Of a stretch of DNA of 39,232 bases, positions 1-21,665 are shown piece after piece. The position numbers and the translations under genes are program-made. The notes under the pieces were generated by a model that did not search any database, was not told the DNA's origin, and saw only the letters and a program-made list of their open reading frames with translations. The DNA comes from Pseudofrankia coriaricola (lineage in GTDB: Bacteria > Actinomycetota > Actinomycetes > Frankiales > Frankiaceae), in NCBI RefSeq assembly GCF_001854805.1, contig NZ_MBLO01000054.1, positions 1 to 39,232 on the forward strand, in the 5' to 3' direction. Numbering within the stretch: the first letter of the stretch is position 1; the number at the start of each line of letters is the position of its first letter.

Positions 1-198
1 CGCCGAGAAGTCGTAGTCGTCGAACTCGTTGAGGAAGCCGTGCTGGGCCGCGATCGAGTTCGCCTCACCCATCACGGCACTCTTGACCATGGTCACGTAC
101 TCGGGCCGCACCAGATCCTGGTCGATCTCGTCGAACGGGAGCTCGTCGAGCGTCCAACGCTTGCGTTCGTAGTGCCGGAAGACGTCATAACCGTGCAT
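1..198 (-). CDS. N-terminal fragment of a possible ferritin-like (diiron) protein
   Basis: The reading frame starts at ATG 198 and stays open for 66 codons to the window edge, so only the N-terminus is visible. A GGAGG lies 9 bases upstream of the ATG, which supports the start. The protein begins MHGYDVFRHYERKRWTLDEL and then has a helix-like stretch containing the motif MGEANS followed by AAQHGFLNEF. Acidic and histidine residues in such helices resemble the first helix of ferritin-like diiron oxidases found in natural-product clusters, but the diagnostic ExxH motifs would lie outside the window. It follows the type II thioesterase by 36 bases on the same strand, so it is probably part of the PKS operon. 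That a gene starts here is fairly sure; the family is a guess. Confidence 0.55.
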   Translation of the reverse strand, partial: MHGYDVFRHYERKRWTLDELPFDEIDQDLVRPEYVTMVKSAVMGEANSIAAQHGFLNEFDDYDFSA

Positions 199-234
199 TG
201 GGCTCAACCTCCGTCGAGATCGGGGCTCATCCGG

Positions 235-1116
235 CTACGGCCGGTCCCCGGCCGCGGCCCGGTCACCAGGCCCGCGGCCGGGCGAATCCCCGGGCCGTCT
301 GGTGCGTGGGGTGGGGATGTCGACCGCCGCCCGCGGACCCGCGGCGTGCTGGAACTCCGAGGCGGGGAGACCTCGGAGCTTGCCGAGAATGACCTCGACG
401 ACCGCCGCCGACTGCGAGTCCAGGTAGAAATGACCACCAGGGAGGACACACAGGTCGAATGACCCCTGTGTGTGGTCACGCCATCCGCGGGCGGCGTCGA
501 CCGAGACGGCGGGGTCCGCGTCTCCGGTCAGCGCCGTGACGGCACAGCGCAACCGCTCACCGGCGCGGTGACGGTAGCGGTCGACCGCCCTGTAGTCGCT
601 ACGCAGAGCCGGCAGGATCAACGGCAGCAGCTCGGTGTCACCGAGCAGCTTCAACTGCGTTCCGCCCAGCTGCCGCAGGTGGGCCAGCAGGGCCTCGTCG
701 TCGCGCTCGTGTATCGCCTCGCCGCCGTGAACCGAGGGCGCGGACCGAGCCGACGCGAACACGTGGATGACCGTGTCGGGCGTTGCCCGCTCAAGGCGCA
801 GCGCGACCTCGAACGCCAGCACCGCCCCCATGCTGTGGCCGAAGAGGGCCATCGGGCGGTCGGCGTGCCGAGCCAGGGAGTCACAGATCCGGTCGGCCAT
901 CTCGCCGATGTCCTCGATGCATTTCTCTGCCCGGCGGAACTGCCTTCCCGGATACTGAACGGCCAGCACCTCTACCGCGGGCGCGAGTGACCGGGATATC
1001 GGGTGGTAGAAGCTGGCGGAGCCGCCCGCATGGGGGAAACAGACCAGCCGGCAGGGGGCGAGTGGCGCGGGGTGAAAGTTCTGGATCCACAGGTCGCGTG
1101 CGGTTGTCATAGGCAT
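235..1116 (-). CDS. Type II (editing) thioesterase, alpha/beta hydrolase
   Basis: A stand-alone thioesterase of the RifR/TEII type, 293 aa from ATG 1116. Such enzymes free stalled or mis-primed acyl groups from PKS carrier proteins. The N-terminus has the family sequence CFPHAGGSASFY. The nucleophile elbow is GHSMG near residue 94, an aspartate sits in TGDADPAVS near residue 202, and the catalytic histidine is in GGHFYLD near residue 229. About 40 proline- and arginine-rich residues follow the normal end of the fold, making the protein longer than the usual 250 aa. The frame is open upstream to 1251 through the hairpin repeat, but that extension is repeat-derived. ATG 1110 is an alternative start; both have weak ribosome sites. 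It lies directly downstream of the PKS genes and is probably co-transcribed. Confidence 0.88.
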   Translation of the reverse strand: MPMTTARDLWIQNFHPAPLAPCRLVCFPHAGGSASFYHPISRSLAPAVEVLAVQYPGRQFRRAEKCIEDIGEMADRICDSLARHADRPMALFGHSMGAVLAFEVALRLERATPDTVIHVFASARSAPSVHGGEAIHERDDEALLAHLRQLGGTQLKLLGDTELLPLILPALRSDYRAVDRYRHRAGERLRCAVTALTGDADPAVSVDAARGWRDHTQGSFDLCVLPGGHFYLDSQSAAVVEVILGKLRGLPASEFQHAAGPRAAVDIPTPRTRRPGDSPGRGPGDRAAAGDRP

Positions 1117-1137
1117 TCGGACTGCCCCACTCCCATT

Positions 1138-1272
1138 AGTGCTTCTGGGGACGGGGGCCTCCGGAGGTGCGAAGGACGAGCATTTTCGCACCTCCTTTGG
1201 CCCTCTAGTGCTTCTGGGGACGGGGCCTCCGGAGGTGCGAAGGACGAGCATTTTCGCACCTCCTTTGGCCCT

Positions 1273-1274
<2 letters not shown>
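1138..1274. repeat. Tandem duplicated hairpin repeat, 69 + 68 bp
   Basis: Two adjacent copies of one unit, 1138-1206 and 1207-1274, differ only by one G in a G-run. Each copy holds a perfect 11-bp inverted repeat (GGAGGTGCGAA / TTCGCACCTCC) with an 11-base loop: 1163-1173 with 1185-1195, and 1231-1241 with 1253-1263. Copy 2 runs into the stop codon of the PKS gene (1273-1275). On the minus strand each unit contains GGAGGTGCGAAAATG, which imitates a ribosome site and start codon. The element fills the PKS-to-thioesterase gap. It could be a dispersed palindromic intergenic element, an RNA-processing or stability hairpin, or a weak terminator. The structure is seen directly; the role is inferred. 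Confidence 0.85.
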
Positions 1275-6807
<5,533 letters not shown>

Positions 6808-6870
6808 GGCGTTCACCCGTCGTCTCGGCGGTGCTGGATATCTCGACGTCGGTGAGGCCGTCAGGCCGAA

Positions 6871-6903
6871 GGGTGCGCGCCAATGGCGAAGCCGCGCGCA
6901 CCC
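6871..6903. other. Inverted repeat between the two PKS genes
   Basis: Perfect 10-bp arms, GGGTGCGCGC (6871-6880) and GCGCGCACCC (6894-6903), enclose a 13-base loop in the 117-base gap between the PKS genes. There is no T-run on either side. It could cause partial termination, pausing or processing that tunes the two PKS proteins. The role is inferred. Confidence 0.5.
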
Positions 6904-6924
6904 GGAGGCTCGAAGGCTCCGGTA

Positions 6925-15588
<8,664 letters not shown>

Positions 15589-15661
15589 CTGGACAGCCAC
15601 CTCCGATCGATCAGGTGTGTCAGTACGGAGTCGGAATCAGGGGTGGACACGGCGGTACTCG

Positions 15662-16519
15662 TCACCCGGCCGGCAGGATTCGGCGGGTCTGCCGGCCGAC
15701 GGCGAGCAACGTGCCGGATGGGCTCCACAGGCTGCTCGAGTCGACGCTCCAGGAGTCGCTCGCCTGTTCGGTACGTACCTCGATCAGCGACCAGCCGTCC
15801 CGCTCGCCGAGCCGGTCGAGACCGTCGGTGAAATGCACCGAGAACTCCGCCGTCGGAACCGGGACCGGCTCGGTCGTGAGCGCGTAGATCGCCGGCGGCA
15901 TCGAGTCCAGCATCACGACGGCGGCCTCGGCGGGGTCGAATCCCGGCTCCTCGAGCCGCATCCAGGCGACCAGGCTGGGATCCGTCCCGCCGCTCAGCGG
16001 CCGCGCGTCGCCGGCCATGCGCACCCGCAGGTGCTGGACGAAGGGGACCACCTCGGTGGTGAACCCGGCATCCGGGCAGTCCCGCGGCGGCGGCACGGCG
16101 GGCGGCCGGGTCGGCAGGTGGGTCGGAGCCGCCCGCGCGGCCAGCAGCGTCGTCGCCAGCACGGCCGGCGCGCCGCCCTCCATCAGGGCCGCGCGCGTGA
16201 CGACGCTCGCGGCGCCTCGCCGCACGACCTCGGTCGACAGGCGCAGCCCGCCGTCCTGGACGGGCCGAAGCAGGGACGCGTGCACCGTGCGGGCGTCGAG
16301 CCCGCCGGCGTGGGCGCGTGCGTGGCGCAGCAGCAACGCGACCGTCAGGCCGCCGTGGACGCCGCTCCACGACCACCAGCTCCGGTCGATCGGAGGGATG
16401 TCGAGGTCACCGCCGTTCGATGCCGCACCGCCGCGCACGCCGACGGGTGGGCCGCCGGCATCGCGGGCGTCGGTCGCGCGGCTCGCGCCCGCGACGCCGG
16501 ACTCGGGGACGCCTGCCAT
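15662..16519 (-). CDS. Double-hotdog acyl-CoA thioesterase family protein
   Basis: 285 aa from ATG 16519, supported by GGAGG 10 bases upstream. The sequence has two hotdog-like halves. The first carries WSGVHGGLTVALLLRHA, typical of the TesB/4HBT_3-like group; the second carries VVMLDSMPPAIYALTTEP and TAEFSVHF, typical of the C-terminal hotdog. Members hydrolyse acyl-CoA or acyl-carrier thioesters in the cytoplasm, though some clustered homologues have other acyl-handling roles. About 40 disordered Gly/Ala-rich residues precede the first hotdog. The gene is 35 bases after the flavoprotein gene and 73 bases before the first PKS start, so the three are probably one operon. Given the lack of a PKS thioesterase domain, it is a candidate chain-release enzyme. 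That role is an inference. Confidence 0.75.
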   Translation of the reverse strand: MAGVPESGVAGASRATDARDAGGPPVGVRGGAASNGGDLDIPPIDRSWWSWSGVHGGLTVALLLRHARAHAGGLDARTVHASLLRPVQDGGLRLSTEVVRRGAASVVTRAALMEGGAPAVLATTLLAARAAPTHLPTRPPAVPPPRDCPDAGFTTEVVPFVQHLRVRMAGDARPLSGGTDPSLVAWMRLEEPGFDPAEAAVVMLDSMPPAIYALTTEPVPVPTAEFSVHFTDGLDRLGERDGWSLIEVRTEQASDSWSVDSSSLWSPSGTLLAVGRQTRRILPAG

Positions 16520-16554
16520 CGTTCTTTCGCCTCCTGCCCGCGATGCCTGCCGGG

Positions 16555-17913
16555 TCACGCGTCCGCCGCGTGCCCCGCCGGCTCGGAGACGTCGACGAGC
16601 GACGGCCCGGCGTGCACCAGCCTGCTGATCTCGTCGACGTTGAGGAACTCGACCTCGCGCAGGTTCTCGAGGACCGTGTCGACGGCGAGGTCGTCCTGAG
16701 CCAGCACCGCCCGGGCGATCGCCGGCGGCGCGATGAACTCCGGCACGCTGATCAGCCGCGACCCGAAGAGGTAGGCGTGGCGGGCGGTCGCCTCGTCCCG
16801 TGCCGACGCGGAGAACATCAGCCGCTCCAACGCGTTGAGCGGACGGGCCGTCGCGAAGCTCTCGAATATCCGCTGGTAGCCGCCGACCTCGACCTGATGG
16901 CGGCCGGCGTACGCCGCCAGTCCTCCATCCAGGTCGCCCTCGCCGAGCACCGCGGGACCGAGCGCGTCGACGAGCCACGCCGCCGACTGCATCCCCCAGG
17001 CACAGCCGATGCCCCACATCGGGTCGGTCGACAGCGCCGCGTCGCCGATCAGCGCGAGCCCGGGCGCGAACGCCCCGCGCGACCGCAGCGGCATGTCGTT
17101 CATCCCGATGTACTTGGACACCAGCGGGACATCGTCGATCGGCGGAGCGTCCGGCAGCTCGCGGACGTACTGGTGGAAGGCGCCCGGTACGTCCTCGCGG
17201 AACGCCGCCAGGTGCTTGGGTGTCTTCTCCGGCGCGACGATGAGGACGCTGATGCCGTTGTCGTTCGGCATGCAGTAGGCGCCGTCCGGGTTCAGGAACC
17301 AGATCTGGGTGGGGGGATGGTCGCCCGGCTGCAGGTCCTGGAAGTAGGCGAAGTAGGCGAACCGGTTGTTCGGGGCCTCCCGCACGGGGACGCCGCTGAG
17401 CTGGGCGACCGTCGAGTCCCGGCCGTCGGCGCCGACGACCAGTCGGGCTCGCAGCGACGCCTCCTGACCACCGGTCGTCCGGGTCCGAACGCCGACGATC
17501 CGGTCGTCCTCGGAGATCAGGCCGGTCACCGACTGCCCGAGCCACAGTTCGACGCCGGGCGTCTGAGCGGCGAGCTCGCGCAGCATCGGGTCGAGGATCT
17601 TGCGCCGGAGGTTGAACCCGTGCGGCAACGTGCCGCCCGGCGCCGCCTTGGGCGAGATCCAGCCCCATTGCGTCCAGTAGTTGGACACGTGCGGCACCGC
17701 GCCGGCCGCCTCGAGCCGAGGCCGCAGCCCGAGGCGGTCGATCACGGGCACCGCGCAGGGCTGCAGGGTGTGCGTACAGAGCACCTTGTACGTCTCGATG
17801 TTGGAATGCTTTTCCAGGAGCAGTACACGAGCTCCCGCGCGGGCAAAGAGCGCGGCCGCGGTGCAGCCGGCAACGCTCGCACCCACCACGATCACGTCAG
17901 GATCGTTGGTCAT
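16555..17913 (-). CDS. FAD-dependent oxidoreductase (flavoprotein monooxygenase-like)
   Basis: 452 aa from ATG 17913, with GGAAGG 7 bases upstream. The N-terminus has a Rossmann dinucleotide fold, VIVVGASVAGCTAA, ending in LLLEK. VVGADGRDS near residue 170 and GDAALSTDPMWGIGCAWG near residues 289-305 are the second and third FAD motifs of the group A flavoprotein family, which includes aromatic hydroxylases, geranylgeranyl reductases and flavin halogenases. A WGWISP string occurs early (about residue 85) but is not the WxWxIP motif of halogenases, which lies much later in those proteins. The enzyme probably oxidises or reduces an intermediate or product of the PKS. The substrate cannot be read from the sequence. 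It appears to lead the operon that includes the thioesterase and PKS genes. Confidence 0.85.
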   Translation of the reverse strand: MTNDPDVIVVGASVAGCTAAALFARAGARVLLLEKHSNIETYKVLCTHTLQPCAVPVIDRLGLRPRLEAAGAVPHVSNYWTQWGWISPKAAPGGTLPHGFNLRRKILDPMLRELAAQTPGVELWLGQSVTGLISEDDRIVGVRTRTTGGQEASLRARLVVGADGRDSTVAQLSGVPVREAPNNRFAYFAYFQDLQPGDHPPTQIWFLNPDGAYCMPNDNGISVLIVAPEKTPKHLAAFREDVPGAFHQYVRELPDAPPIDDVPLVSKYIGMNDMPLRSRGAFAPGLALIGDAALSTDPMWGIGCAWGMQSAAWLVDALGPAVLGEGDLDGGLAAYAGRHQVEVGGYQRIFESFATARPLNALERLMFSASARDEATARHAYLFGSRLISVPEFIAPPAIARAVLAQDDLAVDTVLENLREVEFLNVDEISRLVHAGPSLVDVSEPAGHAADA

Positions 17914-18162
17914 GCGGTCACCTTCCCACGAGGACATGCCGCGGCCGGAGCCACAGCCGTTTGTTTCTCCGAACGGAGGCCGAATTCCTGGACAGGGCCC
18001 GACAAGGCGATGCCGACCACATCGGCGGCTGTCGCGGGCAGGCCAAAATAGAGGCGGCCAGGTATGTCCGGTTGACCAGAACCGTTTGCCCAGGAGCGGG
18101 GCGTCCTGAGGCATCGTCCCAGCTGCCGATCGGCGGCAACTGACTGAATCGACCGCGCTCGA

Positions 18163-18188
18163 GCGGATCACCCGGGCGGATCACCCGG
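18163..18188. repeat. Perfect 13-bp tandem repeat (GCGGATCACCCGG x2)
   Basis: Two head-to-tail copies at 18163-18175 and 18176-18188, about 250 bases before the flavoprotein start on the minus strand. A short direct repeat in a control region may be a binding site for a regulator. No protein can be assigned. Confidence 0.5.
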
Positions 18189-18338
18189 CCGCAGGTAAAT
18201 CAGGAACCCGTTCCAGATCCTTACCGGGACCCGGGTCCGACTATGTCTACTGGGATGTCACCGGCTCGGCGGCCGGCGCATTGAAGTGATCGAGAGTGCT
18301 ATGATCGGGGCTGTTGGCCAGGTCACGATCTCGCCGTC

Positions 18339-18367
18339 ATCCTTCGATCTGTCCTACGAGGAGTCAA
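18339..18367 (-). promoter_or_regulatory. Candidate housekeeping-type promoter, minus strand
   Basis: Read on the minus strand, TTGACT (18367-18362) is followed after 17 bases by AAGGAT (18344-18339). The spacing and the -35 match are good and the -10 is moderate. It would give a leader of about 400 bases before the flavoprotein gene, which is long, so this is only a candidate. Confidence 0.3.
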
Positions 18368-18460
18368 TGTTCGTCGAACAGCCGCGCCGATAGCATACGC
18401 GACCCAGGAGAATCGCAGCTTAATAGAACGGGTGAACCAGGTAGCTGCCTGTTGGCGGGG

Positions 18461-19375
18461 TCAGGTCAGAATAGAGTCTGCCGGATCTTCACCGGGCACG
18501 GTTGAGGGGTTTTCCGGCGCGCGGACATCGAAGACGGCGCCCGGCTCCGCCGTGAGCACCCGGCCGCCGTACACGGACTGCGCGGCTTCCCGCTGGGCGT
18601 CGACCCAGGAGGGCGCCGCCGAGACCAGATGGGTGAGAATCAGCGTGTCGGCACCGGCTTCGGCGGCCGCCCGCCCGGCCTCCGTCGCGCTCAGGTGCCC
18701 GTGCGCACCGTTGTCGGTGGTCGCCCGTGTCGCCTCGGCCAGGAACACGTTCACGTCGCGGGCCAGCGGCAGTAACCCGTCGGTCATTCCGGTGTCCCCG
18801 GTGTAGGCGAGGGTTCCGGCCTCGCTCTCGACCCGGATTCCACAGTTGGGAATGGCGTGTCGCAACGGATGAAGGCTCACCTCGCAGTCGCCGACCACGA
18901 AGGAGTCGTTCGGCCTGTACTCCCGAGTATCGAAGGCCACCTCGAACGCCCTTTCCAGGATCGGCAGCGTCGGGATCGGGAAGACGCGGATGAGCTGGTC
19001 GAGCAGGGCACGGCCGCCTTCGGGTACGTACAGCGGAATCGGCGGGTCCGCCTCCGCGCCAGCGCCGTCGACCACCTCTTTCGGAACCCCGTGGTCGCCG
19101 CGCATCCGGAGGGCCATGAGCAGCCTGCCGATCGGCAGCAGGTCATAACAGTGGTCGAGATGAAGATGACTGATCACGACCGCGCCGAGCTGCCGGGGCC
19201 GGAGTACCGCGCCCAACGCGGTCGCCGCGCCAGGGCCACAGTCCAGCAGGATATGCGCCCCTGGCGTCGTGGTGAGATAGCTCGAGCTGGGATGGCCTTC
19301 GGAGGGCACCCCACCACGACAACCAAGCACAGTCAGGCGCATCATGACATCCAATCGCTGGTCCACTGACGTCAT
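18461..19375 (-). CDS. MBL-fold metallo-hydrolase (RNase Z-like)
   Basis: 304 aa if translation starts at ATG 19375; GTG 19399 and ATG 19345/19342 are alternatives and none has a strong ribosome site. The core begins MRLTVLGCRGGVPSEGHPSS, a typical start of RNase Z-like MBL proteins. The metal site HLHLDH is near residue 70. Further candidate ligands are LRHAIPN, TGDTGMTD and the late HLSATEAG plus LILTHLV. These enzymes use one or two zinc ions to hydrolyse thioesters, lactones or phosphodiesters. In a PKS cluster a thioester or lactone hydrolase role is possible, but nothing in the sequence decides this. It sits between two FAD enzymes on the same strand, with 165 bases to the upstream gene and 547 bases to the downstream one. 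Confidence 0.85.
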   Translation of the reverse strand: MTSVDQRLDVMMRLTVLGCRGGVPSEGHPSSSYLTTTPGAHILLDCGPGAATALGAVLRPRQLGAVVISHLHLDHCYDLLPIGRLLMALRMRGDHGVPKEVVDGAGAEADPPIPLYVPEGGRALLDQLIRVFPIPTLPILERAFEVAFDTREYRPNDSFVVGDCEVSLHPLRHAIPNCGIRVESEAGTLAYTGDTGMTDGLLPLARDVNVFLAEATRATTDNGAHGHLSATEAGRAAAEAGADTLILTHLVSAAPSWVDAQREAAQSVYGGRVLTAEPGAVFDVRAPENPSTVPGEDPADSILT

Positions 19376-19540
19376 TTCCGGTAATGCGACCACCGCCACA
19401 TGTGGGCGGTGACGAAGGTTTGCCTCGCCGAGGCGGGACGCGGCGTCGGCAGATGTGCCGTCGACCGATGTGCCGCGCAGGTGTGCAGGTATGTCGCGCA
19501 GGTGTGTCGCCGACGGCGACGAGGGCCGACACCGTCGGAC

Positions 19541-20929
19541 CTACTGGGCCGGCAGCTTCCCGCGCCGGAGGATGCGGAACACCATGCCCGGCCGCAGCAG
19601 GGCCGACCGGGGGTCCACCATGTGCATCTGCCGCATGAACGTCCGCGCGACGACCGGGTCCACGTGCGAGGCGATCAGCATCCGCTTCACATAGGCGTTC
19701 ATCAGCCGGCCGCGGGTGGTACGCCGGCCCTCGACGGCGGGATGCGCGAGGTCGGCGCCCGTCGAGGTCTGCCAGGCAGTGTCGACCACGCGGCCGGCCT
19801 CGCGGTAGAAACGACCCGGCAGCCCCGGCCGGCTGGATGCCAGGCAGCGCTGGAGCACCCTGGCCTCCTGCGCCGCGGTCGTCATGCCCTGGGCGTACAC
19901 GGGATTCAGGCCACACAGCGCGTCGCCGATGGCGATGAAACCCTCGGGCGGCGTCGGCGTCCGCTCGTAGTAACGACGCCGCGAGCCACGAATGCGGTAC
20001 GGCACCGGATCGGTGAGCGGCTCGGCAATCATGAGAAGATCGTGGATGTCCTGGGACGGCAGCGTCCGGGCATAGGCGAGGAACCCCGCTTCGTCGTGCG
20101 GAGGGTGATCCCCGAGAGTGCCGCCGAGCGTCACCAGCCAGCGGTCGTCCTCGATCGCGACCGCCGCCGCGCCCCGCAGACCGGGCGTGACCGTCATGTT
20201 GACCGCGACGTCGCCGTCCAGATGCTCGGGCTTTCGCCGATATATCCGGGTCGTGTAGCAGGCGTCAATGTCGACCCTCTCCTCGGCCGGGCGCGGCTCG
20301 CCCAGCGCGGCCAGCCAGTCGGGCGCCCGGGAACCGCGACCGGTGGCGTCCACGACCAGGTCCGCGTTGATCACATCACCGCTCTCCGGGGCTTGCTGGC
20401 CGTCATCCGTGCCGCCGCGGGTCACCCGCACGCCCACGATCCGACGGGGGTGCCCGGGCGCCTCGACGAGACCGACAGCCGCCGTTCGCGGACACAGCTG
20501 AACCGTCGGCAGGGCCGCGAGCCTCGCCCGCAGGATGGTCTCGAGGAATGGCCGGCTCGCCAGGATCGTGTTCAGGCCGGCCGACGTCGACTGGGCTCGG
20601 AGCCCGGCGAGGTACCAGCGGGTGTTGACCAGCACGTCGCCCAGCGTCGCTCCGCGCTCGATCAGCTCCTCCGTCACCCCGGGGAAAAGCTCCTCCATGA
20701 TCTGGCGCCCGGAGTCCATCAGCCCGTGCAGGTGCCGGCCCTGCGGCACGCCCCGTCTGGGAACCATGTCCACCAGGTCGTCCCGGTCAATGACCGTCAC
20801 TGCGCGGAAGGTGTCGGTGAGGACCCTCGCGGCCAGAATGCCGGCGATGCCGGCACCGAGGACGACCGCGTGGTCGCGCCCATCCCCCCGCGACGGCCCG
20901 GTTCTGGCGGCCGCGTCGGAGTCTGTCAT
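19541..20929 (-). CDS. FAD-dependent epoxidase/monooxygenase, MonCI/Lsd18 (LasC) type
   Basis: 462 aa from ATG 20929, with GGGAGG 11 bases upstream. The FAD motif VVLGAGIAGILAAR is at residues 22-35. The following RRGVPQGRHLHGLMDSG, the central VVDATGRGSRAPDWLAALG, the YTTRIYR strand and the late GDALCGLNPVYAQGMTTAA (about 335) follow the order I recall for the polyether epoxidases MonCI and Lsd18. That resemblance is from memory, not an alignment. Those enzymes epoxidise polyketide alkenes using FAD, NAD(P)H and oxygen. Here a substrate could be the predicted methyl-diene chain, whose trisubstituted alkene suits such chemistry. Similar uncharacterised proteins are common in actinobacteria, so a different hydroxylation is possible. 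The gene is divergent from the LysR regulator and starts the minus-strand cluster. Confidence 0.8.
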   Translation of the reverse strand: MTDSDAAARTGPSRGDGRDHAVVLGAGIAGILAARVLTDTFRAVTVIDRDDLVDMVPRRGVPQGRHLHGLMDSGRQIMEELFPGVTEELIERGATLGDVLVNTRWYLAGLRAQSTSAGLNTILASRPFLETILRARLAALPTVQLCPRTAAVGLVEAPGHPRRIVGVRVTRGGTDDGQQAPESGDVINADLVVDATGRGSRAPDWLAALGEPRPAEERVDIDACYTTRIYRRKPEHLDGDVAVNMTVTPGLRGAAAVAIEDDRWLVTLGGTLGDHPPHDEAGFLAYARTLPSQDIHDLLMIAEPLTDPVPYRIRGSRRRYYERTPTPPEGFIAIGDALCGLNPVYAQGMTTAAQEARVLQRCLASSRPGLPGRFYREAGRVVDTAWQTSTGADLAHPAVEGRRTTRGRLMNAYVKRMLIASHVDPVVARTFMRQMHMVDPRSALLRPGMVFRILRRGKLPAQ

Positions 20930-21665
20930 CGTCCGTCACACCTCCCAGCCATCGGCCGATTCCCTGCCGATATAGATGGAGCGGTCCCGAGGCACGCTGG
21001 TCGCGTCCCGGTGCGGCCTCTTGGCGCCGCGGTCATCGTGGCGATCGTGGCCATCGCCGATCGAGCAGGTCAAGGCGGGTGAACAGGCGCAAATAGGGCC
21101 AGAGCCGCTGGCTATCACCCACCGCCATTGACCTGGGCCTTCTGCCGGCAATCCCACGGAGTTGGCCGCCCGTTCACTCCCTGGCCAACAGGATCTGCAT
21201 GCGCGGCATCCGCGCTCCGCGGCGCGACGCCGGCGACGACCCGGCACGACCCCACATGCCGCATGACCAGCGAAGCACGGCCTCGCCTGCCCAATACAGA
21301 GCCGCCGGACACTGGTTTTGGAACTCGACCGTGATCGACCTCACCAATTGCGCACTGCACTTGTAGCTTATAATTCGCCGTCGGATGCAATCACATCACG
21401 AGCACAGGATCGTGACCGCCCAGTGTCCCGCGCCCGTGCGCGCGCCGTGACCGGGGCGCGCCGGGTGCGATGACCAGAACCTCGGAACCGCTACTTCGCG
21501 GCGCCGCGCCGATCCTCGCCGCACCAAAACTCGCGATCATCGAGATACGCAAGACCTCGGCAGTTCCGCCTCCCAACACACGGCCGTAACCGCTCGTTAG
21601 TCGAGCCACCTAGACTCCGAGCAAGAGGGAGCTGCGAGCAAGAGGGAGCTGCGAGAGGAAGAATA
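20930..21665. other. 736-base divergent control region (epoxidase / LysR)
   Basis: No gene is supported here. The region separates the minus-strand epoxidase (start 20929) from the plus-strand LysR gene (start 21666), the usual arrangement for LysR control of a neighbour. A TATAAT hexamer lies at 21369-21374 on the plus strand, but no good -35 stands 16-18 bases upstream. A 17-bp tandem duplication lies just before the LysR start (separate entry). The GC content is lower near 21340-21400. Confidence 0.5.
21619..21652 (+). repeat. 17-bp tandem duplication before the LysR ribosome site
   Basis: GAGCAAGAGGGAGCTGC occurs twice without a gap (21619-21635 and 21636-21652). Each copy carries a GAGGGAG purine run resembling a ribosome site, and GAGAGGAAGAATA then leads to the ATG at 21666. 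The leader thus has three purine-rich runs. This may affect ribosome loading or be a recent slip duplication. Confidence 0.7.

Larger units (their letters stand above)
17914..18460. other. 547-base non-coding leader region upstream of the PKS operon
   Basis: No convincing gene is seen; short open frames here lack family features. The GC content falls in 18190-18460 compared with the genes on either side. The stretch contains a 13-bp tandem repeat and a promoter-like pair (separate entries). It probably holds the control region for the minus-strand operon starting at 17913 and the 3' end of the MBL gene transcript. Confidence 0.5.

Noticed and set aside
1117-1251. N-terminal extension of the type II thioesterase through the hairpin repeat
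   Set aside because: The extra residues come entirely from the repeat, which encodes similar peptides in two frames; the family start is at 1116 or 1110.
16555-17913. Flavin-dependent halogenase call for the second FAD enzyme
   Set aside because: The WGWISP string is near residue 85, not where halogenases carry WxWxIP, and the order differs from that motif.
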